A stretch of 64,000 nucleotides of DNA, taken from NCBI RefSeq assembly GCF_015277855.1, contig NZ_CP063812.1:2294001-2358000 (forward strand). Reading direction: 5' to 3'. This document shows, piece after piece, positions 22,418 to 34,541 of the stretch. The translations under genes were made by a program, and so were the position numbers. The notes beneath the pieces were generated by a model. That model saw only the letters and a program-made list of their open reading frames with translations. It ran no database searches and was not told the DNA's origin. How positions within the stretch are numbered: position 1 is the first letter of the stretch; each line of letters begins with the position of its first letter. This DNA is from Microbacterium cremeum (GTDB lineage Bacteria; Actinomycetota; Actinomycetes; Actinomycetales; Microbacteriaceae).

Positions 22418-24459
22418 CGCACGGCGGCGAGGTCCTGCACCAATCGACGGAGTTGGTCGTCCGTGGTCGTCGGCGAGGCGATCGCCTGCTCGGCGTCCTC
22501 CATCAGATCGAGATAGGCGATCGGCACGCCGTCCACCGTGATCTCGGCATCCCACGACACCGCTCCGCCGGCGAAGTGCAGCCATGCCGTGAGCAGCCCC
22601 GCCACCGCCCGGTCCTCCCAGCCGTCGTGGGGCGGTGCGAGAAGGTCCGCGGCCTCGGCGGGGGTTCCGGCGGAGTACGTCTCGCCGAACACGCCGGACA
22701 CCGCGGCGACGGTGCCGAGGTAGCCGGCCGCGACCGGCGGGTCGACGTGAGGCCGCCCCGTGCCCGAGAACTGGTGCATCCACCAGCCCTGCCCGAACGC
22801 CGTATCGGCGGTGCCGGTCGCGATCACGCCGGCGGAGGCATCCGTCGTCCCCCCGTCGTCATCGGCCACCGCGACCGTGAGGCGGCTCACGCCTGCCTCG
22901 GCGAATCCTGCGGTCACCGCGTCCGACGCCTCGAACGGGAAGGATCCGGACGGGCTCAGCGGCGGGTCGGGCAACGCGCCGTCGTTGTAGACGATCGACT
23001 CCGCGCCGGTCGACCACGTGAAGGCGAGGTCGTCGCTGCCCTCGTCCGCTGCGACCGCGTCGGCCTCGATCTCGCCGCCGGCCTCGAGGACGGAGAAGTC
23101 GCCGCCGGGGAACGCGACGACATCCGGCAGCGTCAGCTCGACCTCCGGGGTCAGGTTCCATACGTCGAGAGGAACGCTCCCGACGCCCACGCCGCCGTCG
23201 TCGTCGGTGACGGTCACCGCGACGGCGTACGAGCCGTCGTCTCCGTAGACGTGGTCGACGCCGAGCGCGAGCTGCGGGATCGTCACCGGTTCGGGCGGAG
23301 CGCCGTCCCCCCAGTCGATCTCGGCAGCGAACGTGTCGGTGCCGGGGTCCGCCACCGTCGCCCGCACCGACGCCGGGGCCCCTTCGTCGGCGGGCGTCGC
23401 GACCACCGAGACGGTGGGCGGCACGTTGCGGACGGTGATCTGACGGCCGGCGGTGGCGCGCAGCGCTTCGACACGGTCGTACACCACCAGCGTGACCGTT
23501 CCGGCGAAATCGTCTGCGAGCGTCAGTTCCGGCGTGGTCCCCGCGAGCGAGAACTCGGCCGGCTCCCACCGGTACGTGAGCGGGAGGCCGTCAGGATCGC
23601 TGCTCTCGGACGCATCGAACGCGATCGTGTCGCCCTCGTCGACGACGAACGGACCCCCGCCGAGGACGGCCGAAGGCGGGTCGTGGTCGCACGGTTCCGC
23701 GACATAGTCGCCCTCGACGAGCTCCTGGCCCGGGATGTCGCAGATGCGCGCGATGACGCGGGCCCCGTCGTCGAGGAAGCCGCCGAGCGCGTCCCACGTG
23801 ACCGGCGCCCCCGGGGTGTCGGGCACGGCGACCTCCCAGTGGAGGTGCGAGGCCCGATCGCCGGGCCCGCCGCCGGCGGTGCTCGCCGCGCCGATGTCGT
23901 TCTCGAGGCCGATGATCTCGCCCGCCTCGATCCAGTCGCCCTCGGACCAGTTCGCGCTCACGGTTCGCGTCCCGAGGTGGGAGTACTTCGAGTACTCGCC
24001 GTTGGGGTGCTCGATCCAGACGTAGTTGTTGTACCAGCCGCAGTTGCCGCCCCAGACGGTGCTCGACGCGTCGTTGTTCCCGCACGCGTGCTCGAGGGCG
24101 TCGTCCTGCGGCTGCGGCGGGATCTGCACGTCCCGCCCGTCGCCGGCGCCCGGCTCCTGGCCGTGGTGGTCGACGATCGCACGGATCCATCCAGAGGCGG
24201 CAGCGACGACCTCGCTGCCCAGGCCCGCGTTCATGTCGTACGCCACGTTGTGATCGTGGTGCCAGTCGGTGACGGTGAGCGCCGTGCCATCGGCGTACGG
24301 GAGGCGGTAGATGCCCGTCGACGTGGCCGCGGCCCCGTGATCTGCCACCGCGGGCGGAACCCCTGCGACAGCGGACCCGACGACGAGGCCCACCGCGATT
24401 CCGAGTGCCACCGCGATCCCCCGTCGCGATGCCGGCCGACGCATCGGCTGCCGCTTCAT
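22402..24459 (-). CDS. Secreted M23-family metallopeptidase with PKD domains
   Basis: A secreted cell-wall-type peptidase of 685 aa. It starts with a twin-arginine-like basic region and a hydrophobic signal segment (RRGIAVALGIAVGLVVGSAV, residues 12-31). The M23 domain covers about residues 60-215, with candidate Zn ligands H70/D75 and the HLHW pair H205/H207. An insertion around residues 105-140 carries two cysteines that may form a disulfide. Two or more PKD-like beta domains follow (IAFDASESSDPDG, IDWGDGAPPEP with VYGDDGSYAV). A C-terminal region of about 150 residues is unassigned. ATG 24459 has a GGAGGGG ribosome-binding site. The gene lies opposite to and between satD and the membrane gene at 24659. 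Confidence 0.85.
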   Translation of the reverse strand: MKRQPMRRPASRRGIAVALGIAVGLVVGSAVAGVPPAVADHGAAATSTGIYRLPYADGTALTVTDWHHDHNVAYDMNAGLGSEVVAAASGWIRAIVDHHGQEPGAGDGRDVQIPPQPQDDALEHACGNNDASSTVWGGNCGWYNNYVWIEHPNGEYSKYSHLGTRTVSANWSEGDWIEAGEIIGLENDIGAASTAGGGPGDRASHLHWEVAVPDTPGAPVTWDALGGFLDDGARVIARICDIPGQELVEGDYVAEPCDHDPPSAVLGGGPFVVDEGDTIAFDASESSDPDGLPLTYRWEPAEFSLAGTTPELTLADDFAGTVTLVVYDRVEALRATAGRQITVRNVPPTVSVVATPADEGAPASVRATVADPGTDTFAAEIDWGDGAPPEPVTIPQLALGVDHVYGDDGSYAVAVTVTDDDGGVGVGSVPLDVWNLTPEVELTLPDVVAFPGGDFSVLEAGGEIEADAVAADEGSDDLAFTWSTGAESIVYNDGALPDPPLSPSGSFPFEASDAVTAGFAEAGVSRLTVAVADDDGGTTDASAGVIATGTADTAFGQGWWMHQFSGTGRPHVDPPVAAGYLGTVAAVSGVFGETYSAGTPAEAADLLAPPHDGWEDRAVAGLLTAWLHFAGGAVSWDAEITVDGVPIAYLDLMEDAEQAIASPTTTDDQLRRLVQDLAAVRHATR

Positions 24460-24658
24460 GCTCTGATCCCCTCCGCGCGCCCGATCACGCGGCAGTGAAT
24501 GCCGGCGTGAGGCCGAACGCGTCAGGACGGCTCTTCCCCAGCGCCGCCCACTCCCCTGCGGATACCGTACGCCGCGGACGCACATCGCACCAGAGGGCTT
24601 CTCCGAGAACGGATGCCGCGCCCCGGCGGCGTCGCGGGCTCATGCCAGACTGAGCGCC

Positions 24659-25249
24659 ATGGTCTTCCCCGACGTGCTCCTGACGGCGGCGCTCTCGATC
24701 TTCCTGGTCCTCGCGATGTGCGCTGCACTCGTGCTGGTCATCCTCAGCCTCCGCAAGCCCGGAAATGTGCTGCTGGCGGCCGCAGGATCGCTCGTGGTGG
24801 TGTGCCTGCTGATCGTGACGGTGTCGCCCCTCAACGTGCCGCTGCCGGTGGGGCTCGGCATCGCGCTGCTCGGCACGGCGCTCGCGACCCTCGGCGGAAA
24901 CCCGGTCACCCGCCGCGTGCTCGAGATCGCGACGCACGGAAGGGTCCAGGAGGGCGACAACGGCGGCATCCTGCTGCGCGCCCCCTCGATCGTCGCGGGC
25001 TCGGAGGGTGCCGTGCGCGAGGTGCTGCGCGGCGGCACCACGATCGGCTACCTCGAGCGGCTCGCGGTGGCGCTCGGGATCATCTCGGGGTTCCCCGAGG
25101 CGATCGCCGTGGTCGTGGCTCTCAAGGGCATCGGCCGGTTCTCGGAACTGGCCGCGGCAGAGGCGCGCGAGCGGTTCATCATCGGCACGCTCGCGAGCCT
25201 GGTGTGGGCCTGCGTCGTGGCGGCCCTGGTGCGGCTCGCGATCTGGTGA
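24659..25249 (+). CDS. Integral membrane protein resembling the SatE/DUF3307 C-terminal domain
   Basis: A 196-aa membrane protein with three N-terminal hydrophobic segments (about 4-26, 36-56, 60-78). It ends in a conserved block with GYLERLAVALGI, ALKGIGRFSEL and ERFIIGTLASLVWA. This block matches the GxLER...AxKxxxRFxEL...EYFLIGTL pattern that I know from DUF3307-type proteins next to satD. A CAGACT -10-like element ends 7 nt before ATG 24659, so its transcript is probably leaderless. It likely works with SatD despite the intervening opposite-strand peptidase gene. Function is unknown. Confidence 0.68.
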   Translation: MVFPDVLLTAALSIFLVLAMCAALVLVILSLRKPGNVLLAAAGSLVVVCLLIVTVSPLNVPLPVGLGIALLGTALATLGGNPVTRRVLEIATHGRVQEGDNGGILLRAPSIVAGSEGAVREVLRGGTTIGYLERLAVALGIISGFPEAIAVVVALKGIGRFSELAAAEARERFIIGTLASLVWACVVAALVRLAIW

Positions 25250-25273
25250 CCCGCCGCTGCCGGCGGCCGCGGG

Positions 25274-27852
<2,579 letters not shown>

Positions 27853-27884
27853 GATCGCGGTTGTCGGGGGGCGCCGGAGACCGA

Positions 27885-28808
27885 TCAGTCCTGCCGCAGC
27901 AGCCAGACGAGGAGCGCCTTCTGGGCATGGAGGCGGTTCTCCGCCTCGTCCCACACCACGCTCTGCGGTCCGTCGATCACCTCGGCGTCGACCTCGTAGC
28001 CGCGGTCAGCCGGGAGGCAGTGGATGAAGATCGCGTCGCCCTTGGCCAGCGACATGAGCTCTTGCGTGACCTTGTAGCCGCCCAGGTCGCGCAGTCGCTC
28101 GAGCTTCTCCTCCTCCTTGCCCATCGACACCCACGTGTCGGTGACGATGACGTCGGCGCCCGCCGCCGCCTCGTTCGGGTCGGTGTAGAGCGTCACCGAA
28201 CCACCCGTCTCGGCGGCGCGGCGGTCGGCGTCGGCGATCACGTCGTCGCGCGGGGCGTAGGCCTCCGGCGAAGCGACGCGCACGTGCATACCCGCCGTGA
28301 CGCCGGCCAGCACGTACGAGTGCGCCATGTTCGACTTGCCGTCGCCGAAGAACGCCAGCGTGAGACCGGCGAGGTCGCCCTTGTGCTCCTTGATGGTCAG
28401 CAGGTCGGCGAGCAGCTGGCACGGGTGGAAGTCGTCGCTGAGGGCGTTGACGACCGGGACGCGAGTGCCGCGCGCCATCTCCTCGAGGCCCGCCTGGGCG
28501 TAGGTGCGCCACACGATGGCCGCCACCTGGCGCTCGAGCACCCGCGCGGTGTCGGACGGGGTCTCCTTGCCGCCGAGCTGGCTGTTGGCCGTCGAGATGA
28601 TCAGCGGCGAGCCGCCGAGGTCGGCGATGCCGACCGCGAACGACACGCGCGTGCGCGTCGACGACTTGTCGAAGATCACGGCGACGGTCTGCGGGCCCTG
28701 GAGCGCCTTCAGCTTCCAGCGGTCCTTCTTGAGCGCGATCGCGAGGTCGAGGATCTCGTCCTGCTCGGCCTGCGTCAGGTCGTCGTCGCGCAGCAGGTGA
28801 CGGGTCAC
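27885..28808 (-). CDS. argF: Ornithine carbamoyltransferase
   Basis: ArgF makes citrulline from ornithine and carbamoyl phosphate. The carbamoyl-phosphate loop STRTR is at residues 50-54, HPCQ at 128-131 and the ornithine-binding HCLP at 263-266. At 307 aa the length is normal. The GTG start at 28808 overlaps the argD stop (GTGA), so translation is coupled. Confidence 0.96.
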   Translation of the reverse strand: MTRHLLRDDDLTQAEQDEILDLAIALKKDRWKLKALQGPQTVAVIFDKSSTRTRVSFAVGIADLGGSPLIISTANSQLGGKETPSDTARVLERQVAAIVWRTYAQAGLEEMARGTRVPVVNALSDDFHPCQLLADLLTIKEHKGDLAGLTLAFFGDGKSNMAHSYVLAGVTAGMHVRVASPEAYAPRDDVIADADRRAAETGGSVTLYTDPNEAAAGADVIVTDTWVSMGKEEEKLERLRDLGGYKVTQELMSLAKGDAIFIHCLPADRGYEVDAEVIDGPQSVVWDEAENRLHAQKALLVWLLRQD

Positions 28809-30049
28809 GCGTGCACCTCCGTCGATGCGGCCGAGGGGGCGTCCAGCAGGAGGGCGTCCTCGACGGTGCGGACCGCCGCCGTGAAGAGCTCCACGAACTC
28901 ATCGATCTCGACGTCGCCGATGGTGAGCGCCGGCACGAGGCGGATCGTCTCGTCGTTGGGAGCGTTGATCACGAGGCCGTGCTCCTGCGCCGCCGACACG
29001 ACCGCCTTCGCGACGGGATGCCGCAGCGCCACGCCCAGCAGCAGCCCGCGGCCCCGGCATCCGGCGATCAGCTCCGAGTCGATGCCCTCGATCGCCTTCG
29101 TCAGCTGCGCGCCGCGCTCGGCGGCGTTCTGGACGAGGCCGGCGCGTTCGATCTCGCCGACGACGGCGCTCGCCACCGCCGTGCCCAGCGCGTTCCCGCC
29201 GAACGTCGACCCGTGCGTGCCGGGATAGAACAGCTCGCTCGCGGCGCCGAACGTGATGAGCGCGCCGATCGGGAACCCACCGCCGATGCCCTTCGCCACC
29301 GTGATCGCATCGGGGGTGATGCCCTCGTGCTGGAACGCGAACCACTCGCCGGTGCGACCGGCGCCGGTCTGGATCTCGTCGATGATCAGCAGGGCGCCGT
29401 GGCGCTCGGTGATCTCCCGTGCCGCCTTCAGGTAGCCCTCGGGCAGCTCGATGACGCCGGCCTCGCCCTTGACGGGCTCGACGAACAGTGCCGCGACACG
29501 GTCGTCGATCGCGGCTTCGAGCGCCTCAGCGGTCGAATCGATGAACTCGACGCCCGGCGTCATCGGCAGGAAGGGCTCCTGCATCCACGGCTTGCCGGTG
29601 AGCGCCAGCGTGCCCATGGTGCGGCCGTGGAACGCGTCCTTGAGCGCGAGGATGCGGGGCCGGTCGGACCCGTTCTTCCGGCTGTCGGCGCCGTGCAGGC
29701 GCGCGAGCTTGAAAGCCGCCTCGTTGGCCTCGGCGCCCGAGTTGCCGAAGTACACGCGACCCGTCTCGCCGGTGCCGGCGAGCCGCTTGAGCGTCGCCGC
29801 GAGCGCGAGCTGCGGCGGCGTCGCGAAGTAGTTCGACACGTGGGCGAGCGTCGCGGCCTGCCGTGAGATCGCCTCGACGAACACCGGGTGGGCGTGACCG
29901 AGCGAGTCCACCGCGATCCCCGCGAGGAAGTCGAGGTAGCGCTTGCCGTCGGCATCCCACAGGTACGAGCCCTCGCCGCGGACGAACAACGCCATCCGCT
30001 CGCCGAAGCTCCGGACAAGGTCCCGCCCCGCGTCTTCCTGCCACGTCAT
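28805..30049 (-). CDS. argD: Acetylornithine aminotransferase
   Basis: ArgD is a class III PLP aminotransferase converting N-acetylglutamate semialdehyde to N-acetylornithine. PLP-binding features are [11 protein letters not shown] (102-112), [13 protein letters not shown] (222-234) and the Schiff-base lysine K253 (VAKGIGGG). The 414-aa protein begins at ATG 30049, which overlaps the argB stop. An in-frame extension further upstream lies inside argB and is not real. Confidence 0.95.
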   Translation of the reverse strand: MTWQEDAGRDLVRSFGERMALFVRGEGSYLWDADGKRYLDFLAGIAVDSLGHAHPVFVEAISRQAATLAHVSNYFATPPQLALAATLKRLAGTGETGRVYFGNSGAEANEAAFKLARLHGADSRKNGSDRPRILALKDAFHGRTMGTLALTGKPWMQEPFLPMTPGVEFIDSTAEALEAAIDDRVAALFVEPVKGEAGVIELPEGYLKAAREITERHGALLIIDEIQTGAGRTGEWFAFQHEGITPDAITVAKGIGGGFPIGALITFGAASELFYPGTHGSTFGGNALGTAVASAVVGEIERAGLVQNAAERGAQLTKAIEGIDSELIAGCRGRGLLLGVALRHPVAKAVVSAAQEHGLVINAPNDETIRLVPALTIGDVEIDEFVELFTAAVRTVEDALLLDAPSAASTEVHA

Positions 30050-30945
30050 CCGCGCACCACCTCTGTTCCGATTCCCTTGCTGGTGAAGATCTCGACGAGC
30101 ACCGAGTGCGGCACCCGCCCGTCGATGATGGCGGCCGTCTCGACGCCGCCTTCGACCGCCTCGAGGCACGCCGACATCTTGGGGATCATGCCCGACTCGA
30201 GCCTCGGCATCATCGCGCGCAGCTCCGTCGAGGTCAGATGCGACACGAGCGAGTCGCGGTTCGGCCAGTTCGCGTACAGGCCCGGCACGTCGGTGAGCAC
30301 CACCAGCTTCGCCGCGCCGAGCGCGACGGCGAGGGCGGATGCCGCGGCATCCGCGTTCACATTGAGCGAGTGCCCCGGGTGGTCGAGGTCGGGGGCGATG
30401 CTCGAGACGACCGGGATGCGGCCGGAGGCGAGCTGATCGAGCACCGGCTGCGGATCGACCTCGACGACGTCGCCGACGCGGCCGAGGTCGTGCTCGATGC
30501 CCTCGATCACGACGCCGCGGCGGCGTCCGCCGAAGAGCCCTGCGTCTTCGCCGCTGAGACCGGTGGCCACGGGACCGTGCGCGTTGATCTTCGACACGAG
30601 CTGCGGGTTGATCTGCCCGGTGAGCACCATGCGCACGACCGAGATCGCCTCGGTCGAGGTGACGCGGTACCCGCCCTTGAACTCGCTGGGGATCTCCAGG
30701 CGATCGAGCATCGACGAGATCTGCGGACCGCCGCCGTGGACGACGACGGGCTTGACCCCCACGTAGCGGAGGTACGCGATGTCGGCGGCGAAGGCATCCT
30801 GCAGCTCTTCGCTGACCATCGCGTTGCCGCCGTACTTGATCACCACGACCTGGTCGCGGAAGCGCTTGAGCCACGGGAGCGACTCGATCAGCGTCACGGC
30901 GCGGGCGCTGGCCTCGTCCGGATCGGTGTCTTGCAGGTCTGTCAT
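30046..30945 (-). CDS. argB: Acetylglutamate kinase
   Basis: ArgB phosphorylates N-acetylglutamate. The ATP-binding KYGGNAM motif begins at residue 37, followed by [14 protein letters not shown] (substrate-binding glycine loop), [12 protein letters not shown] and [17 protein letters not shown]. At 299 aa it is of normal size. The ATG at 30945 overlaps the argJ stop by 4 bp. The kinase is the usual target of arginine feedback inhibition; the N-terminal helix that mediates it ([16 protein letters not shown]) is present. Confidence 0.95.
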   Translation of the reverse strand: MTDLQDTDPDEASARAVTLIESLPWLKRFRDQVVVIKYGGNAMVSEELQDAFAADIAYLRYVGVKPVVVHGGGPQISSMLDRLEIPSEFKGGYRVTSTEAISVVRMVLTGQINPQLVSKINAHGPVATGLSGEDAGLFGGRRRGVVIEGIEHDLGRVGDVVEVDPQPVLDQLASGRIPVVSSIAPDLDHPGHSLNVNADAAASALAVALGAAKLVVLTDVPGLYANWPNRDSLVSHLTSTELRAMMPRLESGMIPKMSACLEAVEGGVETAAIIDGRVPHSVLVEIFTSKGIGTEVVRG

Positions 30946-32099
30946 GAGGAGTACGCGCTGTTCTCGTGGACGTAGTCGTGCGTGAGGTCGTTGGTGAGGA
31001 TCCGGGCGGATGCCTCTCCCACCTTGAGGTCGATGACCAGGTCGGTCGCGCGCGGGGTCAGGTCGACCTCTTCGCGCGGCCGGTCGGGGCCGCCCTGCGC
31101 GCACACCCGGACACCGTTCATCCACACGTCCACGTCGTACGGATCGAACACGGCCTGCGTGGTGCCGATCGCGGCGAGCACGCGGCCCCAGTTCGGGTCG
31201 TTGCCGAAGATGGCGGCCTTGAAGAGGTTGTTGCGGGCGACCGAGCGACCGACCTCGACGGCGTCGTCTTCGGAGGCGGCGTTCCGCACGAGGATGCTGA
31301 TGTCGTGGCTGGCGCCCTCGGCGTCGCCCTGCAGCTGCTCGGCCAGGGTCGTGCACGCCTCGGCGAGCGCCGCCCGGAACTCCGCGGGGTCGGGGGTGAT
31401 GCCGGACGCGCCGCTGGCCATCAGGGTCACCTGGTCGTTCGTCGACATGCAGCCGTCCGAGTCGAGTCGGTCGAAGCTGACGCGAGTGGCGTGACGCAGA
31501 TGCGCGTCGGCTTCCTCGGGACTGAGCACGGCGTCGGTGGTGAGCACCACGAGCATCGTCGCAAGGCCGGGCGCCAGCATCCCCGCCCCCTTCGCCATGC
31601 CGCCGATCGTCCAGCCGCCGACGCTCGCGACGACCCGCTTGGGGCGGGAATCGGTCGTCATGATGGCGAGGGATGCCGCCTCACCGCCGGCGGCCGACAG
31701 CTCGGCGATGGCGTGCTCGGTGCCGGCGAGCACCTTCGCACGGAAGACCTCGTCGCCGGTGCCGATCAGCCCCGTGGAGCACACCAGGACGTCGCCCGCG
31801 CTGACGTCCAGGAGCTCGGCGGCCTTCTCAGCGGTCTGGTGCGTCGTCTGGAAGCCGAACGAGCCGGTGAAGCAGTTGGCCCCGCCCGAGTTGAGCACGA
31901 TCGCCTCGACGGTGCCGTCCTGGATCACCTGCTGCGACCACAGGATCGGGTTCGCCTTCGCGCGGTTGCTCGTGAACACCGCCGCGCCGACCTTGAGCGG
32001 GCCGCGGTTGACGACCACCGCGACGTCGGGGGCGCCGGTCGACTTCAGTCCCGCCGCGACGCCCGCGGCCTCGAATCCCCGGGGCGCCGTGACGCTCAC
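30942..32099 (-). CDS. argJ: Ornithine acetyltransferase / N-acetylglutamate synthase (bifunctional ArgJ)
   Basis: ArgJ recycles the acetyl group from N-acetylornithine to glutamate. It is made as a precursor that cleaves itself before a threonine; the conserved cleavage site is seen as A180-T181 in GLATML. Other family motifs are [29 protein letters not shown] and GNDPNWGR. The length (385 aa) is normal. The GTG start at 32099 overlaps the argC stop. The presence of argJ means the cyclic acetyl route is used. Confidence 0.95.
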   Translation of the reverse strand: MSVTAPRGFEAAGVAAGLKSTGAPDVAVVVNRGPLKVGAAVFTSNRAKANPILWSQQVIQDGTVEAIVLNSGGANCFTGSFGFQTTHQTAEKAAELLDVSAGDVLVCSTGLIGTGDEVFRAKVLAGTEHAIAELSAAGGEAASLAIMTTDSRPKRVVASVGGWTIGGMAKGAGMLAPGLATMLVVLTTDAVLSPEEADAHLRHATRVSFDRLDSDGCMSTNDQVTLMASGASGITPDPAEFRAALAEACTTLAEQLQGDAEGASHDISILVRNAASEDDAVEVGRSVARNNLFKAAIFGNDPNWGRVLAAIGTTQAVFDPYDVDVWMNGVRVCAQGGPDRPREEVDLTPRATDLVIDLKVGEASARILTNDLTHDYVHENSAYSS

Positions 32100-33229
32100 G
32101 GTGCCACTCCGTTCACGGTGAGCGCGGTGGCCTCGGGAAGCCCCAGCGCGATGTTCATGGATTGCACGGCGGCACCCGCGGTGCCCTTGGTGAGATTGTC
32201 GAGCGCGGTCACCACGACGACACGGTTCGCAGCGCGGTCGATCGCGAGCCCCAGGAGCGCGGTGTTGGCGCCGAGCACATCGGCCGTGCGCGGGAACTCC
32301 CCTGCCGGCAGCAGCTGCACGAACGTCTCGTCGCCGTACGCCGCCTCCCAGGCGCCGCGGATCTGCTCGTCGGAGACGCCCGGCGCGATCGGCGCGGTCG
32401 ATGTGGCGAGGATGCCGCGCGCCATCGGCACGAGGACAGGAGTGAAGGAGATCCGGATGTCGTCATCCGACGTCTCGGTCGTTGAGCGAGCGGAGCGAGA
32501 CGAAACGTCGCGTCTCGTCTCGTCGCTGCGCTCCTCGCTCAACGACCGGTACGACGCCCGAGCCGCGTACAGCGCCTGGCGGATCTCGGGGATGTGCCGG
32601 TGCGTGCCGCCGACGGCATACGGATTCGCGCTGCCGAGGATCTCGCTGGCGAGCAGGTTCGTCTTGAGGCTCTTGCCGGCGCCGGACGGGCCCACGGCGA
32701 GCACCGTCACGATGTCGGACGGGTCGATGACGCCCGCCGCGACGCCCGGGGCGAGCGACAGCGAGACCGTCGACGCGTTGCAGCCGGGGGCGGCGATGCG
32801 GGTTGCCCCGATCAGCCGCTCGCGCTGCTTGGCGCCTGCCACCGGCAGCTCGGGCACTCCGTAGACCCACGGCTCGTGGAAGTCGCCGCCGTAGTACCGG
32901 TCCCAGTCGGCGACCGACTCCAGCCGGTGGTCGGCTCCCGCGTCGATGACGAGCGGGGTGTCGCCGAGCGCGTCGGTGTACTGCCCGGATTGCCCGTGCG
33001 GAAGTGCCAGGAACACGATGTCGTGACCGGCGAGGATCTCGGGCGTGGTGTCCTGCAGCGTCAGGTGCGCGAGCGAGCGAAGGTGCGGTTGGTGCTGGAT
33101 GAGCGGCTGTCCCGCGTTGGAGTGCGCGGTCACGGTGCGGATCTCGACGTCGGGATGCGCGGCGAGGATCCGCAGGATCTCGCCGCCCGCATAGCCGGAT
33201 GCGCCGGAGACGGCGACCGAATATGTCAT
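32096..33229 (-). CDS. argC: N-acetyl-gamma-glutamyl-phosphate reductase with an inserted repeat
   Basis: ArgC reduces acetylglutamyl phosphate with NADPH. The Rossmann GASGYAGGE motif is at residues 9-17, the catalytic C150 in AAPGCNAS, and the substrate-binding GGTHRH near 208-212. The protein (377 aa) is about 30 residues longer than usual. Residues ~226-257 (from [11 protein letters not shown] to the STTETSD end) are a Ser/Arg/Glu-rich insertion that exactly coincides with a palindromic DNA repeat found elsewhere in the window. The reading frame resumes with [18 protein letters not shown] 33229 has AGGTGG at proper distance; a GTG at 33238 lies on top of that site and is less likely. Confidence 0.93.
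   Translation of the reverse strand: MTYSVAVSGASGYAGGEILRILAAHPDVEIRTVTAHSNAGQPLIQHQPHLRSLAHLTLQDTTPEILAGHDIVFLALPHGQSGQYTDALGDTPLVIDAGADHRLESVADWDRYYGGDFHEPWVYGVPELPVAGAKQRERLIGATRIAAPGCNASTVSLSLAPGVAAGVIDPSDIVTVLAVGPSGAGKSLKTNLLASEILGSANPYAVGGTHRHIPEIRQALYAARASYRSLSEERSDETRRDVSSRSARSTTETSDDDIRISFTPVLVPMARGILATSTAPIAPGVSDEQIRGAWEAAYGDETFVQLLPAGEFPRTADVLGANTALLGLAIDRAANRVVVVTALDNLTKGTAGAAVQSMNIALGLPEATALTVNGVAP
32477..32547 (-). repeat. Palindromic REP-like element inside argC
   Basis: A 71-bp imperfect palindrome with ends GGTCGTTGAGCGAGC and GCTCAACGACC and a centre containing GAAACGTCGCGTCTC. Its arms match the element at 42516-42545 almost exactly and the one at 58574-58649 in part. It sits in frame in argC. 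Confidence 0.82.
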
Positions 33230-33253
33230 GGATTCCACCTTAGAGTCTGGGGC

Positions 33254-33270
33254 GGGGCCGTTACGGCCCC
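33254..33270 (-). promoter_or_regulatory. Candidate attenuator hairpin before argC
   Basis: On the minus strand GGGGCCG (33270-33264) and CGGCCCC (33260-33254) form a 7-bp GC stem with a UAA loop, 25 nt before the argC start. There is no U-run. The left arm overlaps CGGGGG (33272-33267), which can instead pair with CCCCCG (33328-33323) directly after the leader-peptide stop codon, so two exclusive folds are possible. Confidence 0.45.
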
Positions 33271-33332
33271 CGGGCCGGAGACGGCGACGCCCGTTCGCAG
33301 ACGTCCAGGACAGGACGGCGTTCGGGGGTCGC

Positions 33333-33437
33333 CTAGACTCGGCGCTCGCGCGGGTCCAGAGAAAGGCGCTGACGGCGTCGGCGCATGGGAGCGGCGCTCA
33401 GAACGAGCGTCGGAAGTCCCTGGGTCGCCGAAGGCAT
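33333..33437 (-). CDS. Putative Arg-rich leader peptide of the arginine operon
   Basis: A 34-codon open frame starts 6 nt after a TATCGT -10 element and ends TAG 104 nt before argC. The peptide begins [13 protein letters not shown] and its second half contains [17 protein letters not shown], with eight arginines in the last 16 residues. Such a frame at the head of an arginine operon fits a ribosome-mediated attenuation leader. Caution: random frames in GC-rich DNA are often Arg-rich, so this is a candidate only. Translation would be from a leaderless mRNA. Confidence 0.5.
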   Translation of the reverse strand: MPSATQGLPTLVLSAAPMRRRRQRLSLDPRERRV

Positions 33438-33443
33438 GCGCCG

Positions 33444-33473
33444 ACGATAGCCGTCGGGCTGCGGCATCCGCAA
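33444..33473 (-). promoter_or_regulatory. Candidate promoter of the argCJBDF-H operon
   Basis: On the minus strand TTGCGG (33473-33468) and TATCGT (33449-33444) are 18 bp apart. Transcription would start at about 33437, the first base of the leader-peptide ATG. I see no convincing ArgR (ARG box) palindrome here. The rest of the 253-bp region between argC and the epimerase is the leader described separately. Confidence 0.6.
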
Positions 33474-33482
33474 ATCCGCCGT

Positions 33483-34466
33483 CTACGCCGCTGCGACTTC
33501 TCGCACAAGCGCGAGCTCGTCGGCGCGCGCGAGCCCCGCCCGGCGCGGGCGGTCGAGCCCGCGGGCCTGCTCGTCCCGGAACGTGCGCTCGAGCGTGTCG
33601 CGCAGGGGGCGCAGCCGGCCGCCGAGCAGCCGGTACACCGCGTTCGATCGGGTCCAGAAGCCGGTCATCTCGCGTGGCAGCCACAGCGGCAGCGACCGCG
33701 GGCCCGACCAGTATGCGACGTCGTGCTGCTCGAGCCAGGTGTCGGTCGCCGTCACGAGCGCGCCGGTGTGGCCGGCGACCTCGCGGGCCAGCCGGAGCAC
33801 GTCATCGAGATCGGTCGGATCGCCCACGGCATTCGCCACACCGGTCCACCGCTCGCGCCCGATCGCCTGCACGAATCCGGACAGATCGTCGACGTCGATC
33901 ACCTGGGTCCCGCGCGCGTCGAGGTCCGGCACCAGCACGTCCCCGTCACCCGCGAGCCCGAAGCGCCCGACCCAGTAGCCGAAGCGGTCGGTCGGATCCC
34001 CGGGGCCCACGATGAGCCCGGGTCGCACGATGGCCGCGCGATGCCCCAGTGCGCCGCGCACGGATGCCTCGGCGCGCACCTTCGCGCGGCCGTAGTCCTC
34101 ATCCTCATCCGGGCCGGCGGGCGCGAGCAGCTCGGCCGACTCGCCCGCGCCGGCTTCGTCGTTCGCGGCGTACACCGAGACCGTGGAGATGTACGTCCAG
34201 TGCTTCGCCCGCTCCCCCAGCGCCGCGACGGCGGCGGCCACGTGCGACGGCGTCGACGAGATGTCGACCACCTCATCCCACTCACGGCCGGTGACCGCCG
34301 CGTAGGCCTCGGGTTCGTCGCGGTCGCCGACGACGAGGGTGGTCCCATACGGCGCGTCCCGACCACCCCGGGCGAGGCAGGTCACGGATGCCCCGGCATC
34401 CGCCCACTTCTCGGCGATGCGCCCGCTCAGCCACCCGGTCCCACCCAGCACGAGCACATCGGTCAT
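33483..34466 (-). CDS. NAD-dependent epimerase/dehydratase (extended SDR)
   Basis: A 327-aa extended short-chain dehydrogenase. The nucleotide-binding motif LGGTGWLSGRIA is at the N-terminus. Ser/Tyr catalytic elements are STVSVY and DYGRAKVRAE (YxxxK variant: YGRAK). VRPGLIVGPGDPTDRFGYW is the usual region after the active site. ATG 34466 gives MTDVLVLGGTGW; an earlier in-frame start at 34478 adds only four residues. It stands alone between pheT and the arg operon. Its substrate cannot be read from the sequence. Confidence 0.82.
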   Translation of the reverse strand: MTDVLVLGGTGWLSGRIAEKWADAGASVTCLARGGRDAPYGTTLVVGDRDEPEAYAAVTGREWDEVVDISSTPSHVAAAVAALGERAKHWTYISTVSVYAANDEAGAGESAELLAPAGPDEDEDYGRAKVRAEASVRGALGHRAAIVRPGLIVGPGDPTDRFGYWVGRFGLAGDGDVLVPDLDARGTQVIDVDDLSGFVQAIGRERWTGVANAVGDPTDLDDVLRLAREVAGHTGALVTATDTWLEQHDVAYWSGPRSLPLWLPREMTGFWTRSNAVYRLLGGRLRPLRDTLERTFRDEQARGLDRPRRAGLARADELALVREVAAA

Positions 34467-34541
34467 GGCTTCACCCAACCAGACACGCCGTGCCGCGGCA
34501 TCCCGATCCGCCGATGGCGGAATCCTCCCTCGCGGAACCCG

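Noticed and set aside
33230..33482. ArgR operator (ARG box) before argC
   Set aside because: No AT-rich TGCATA-type palindrome is visible; only GC-rich hairpins and the leader frame.
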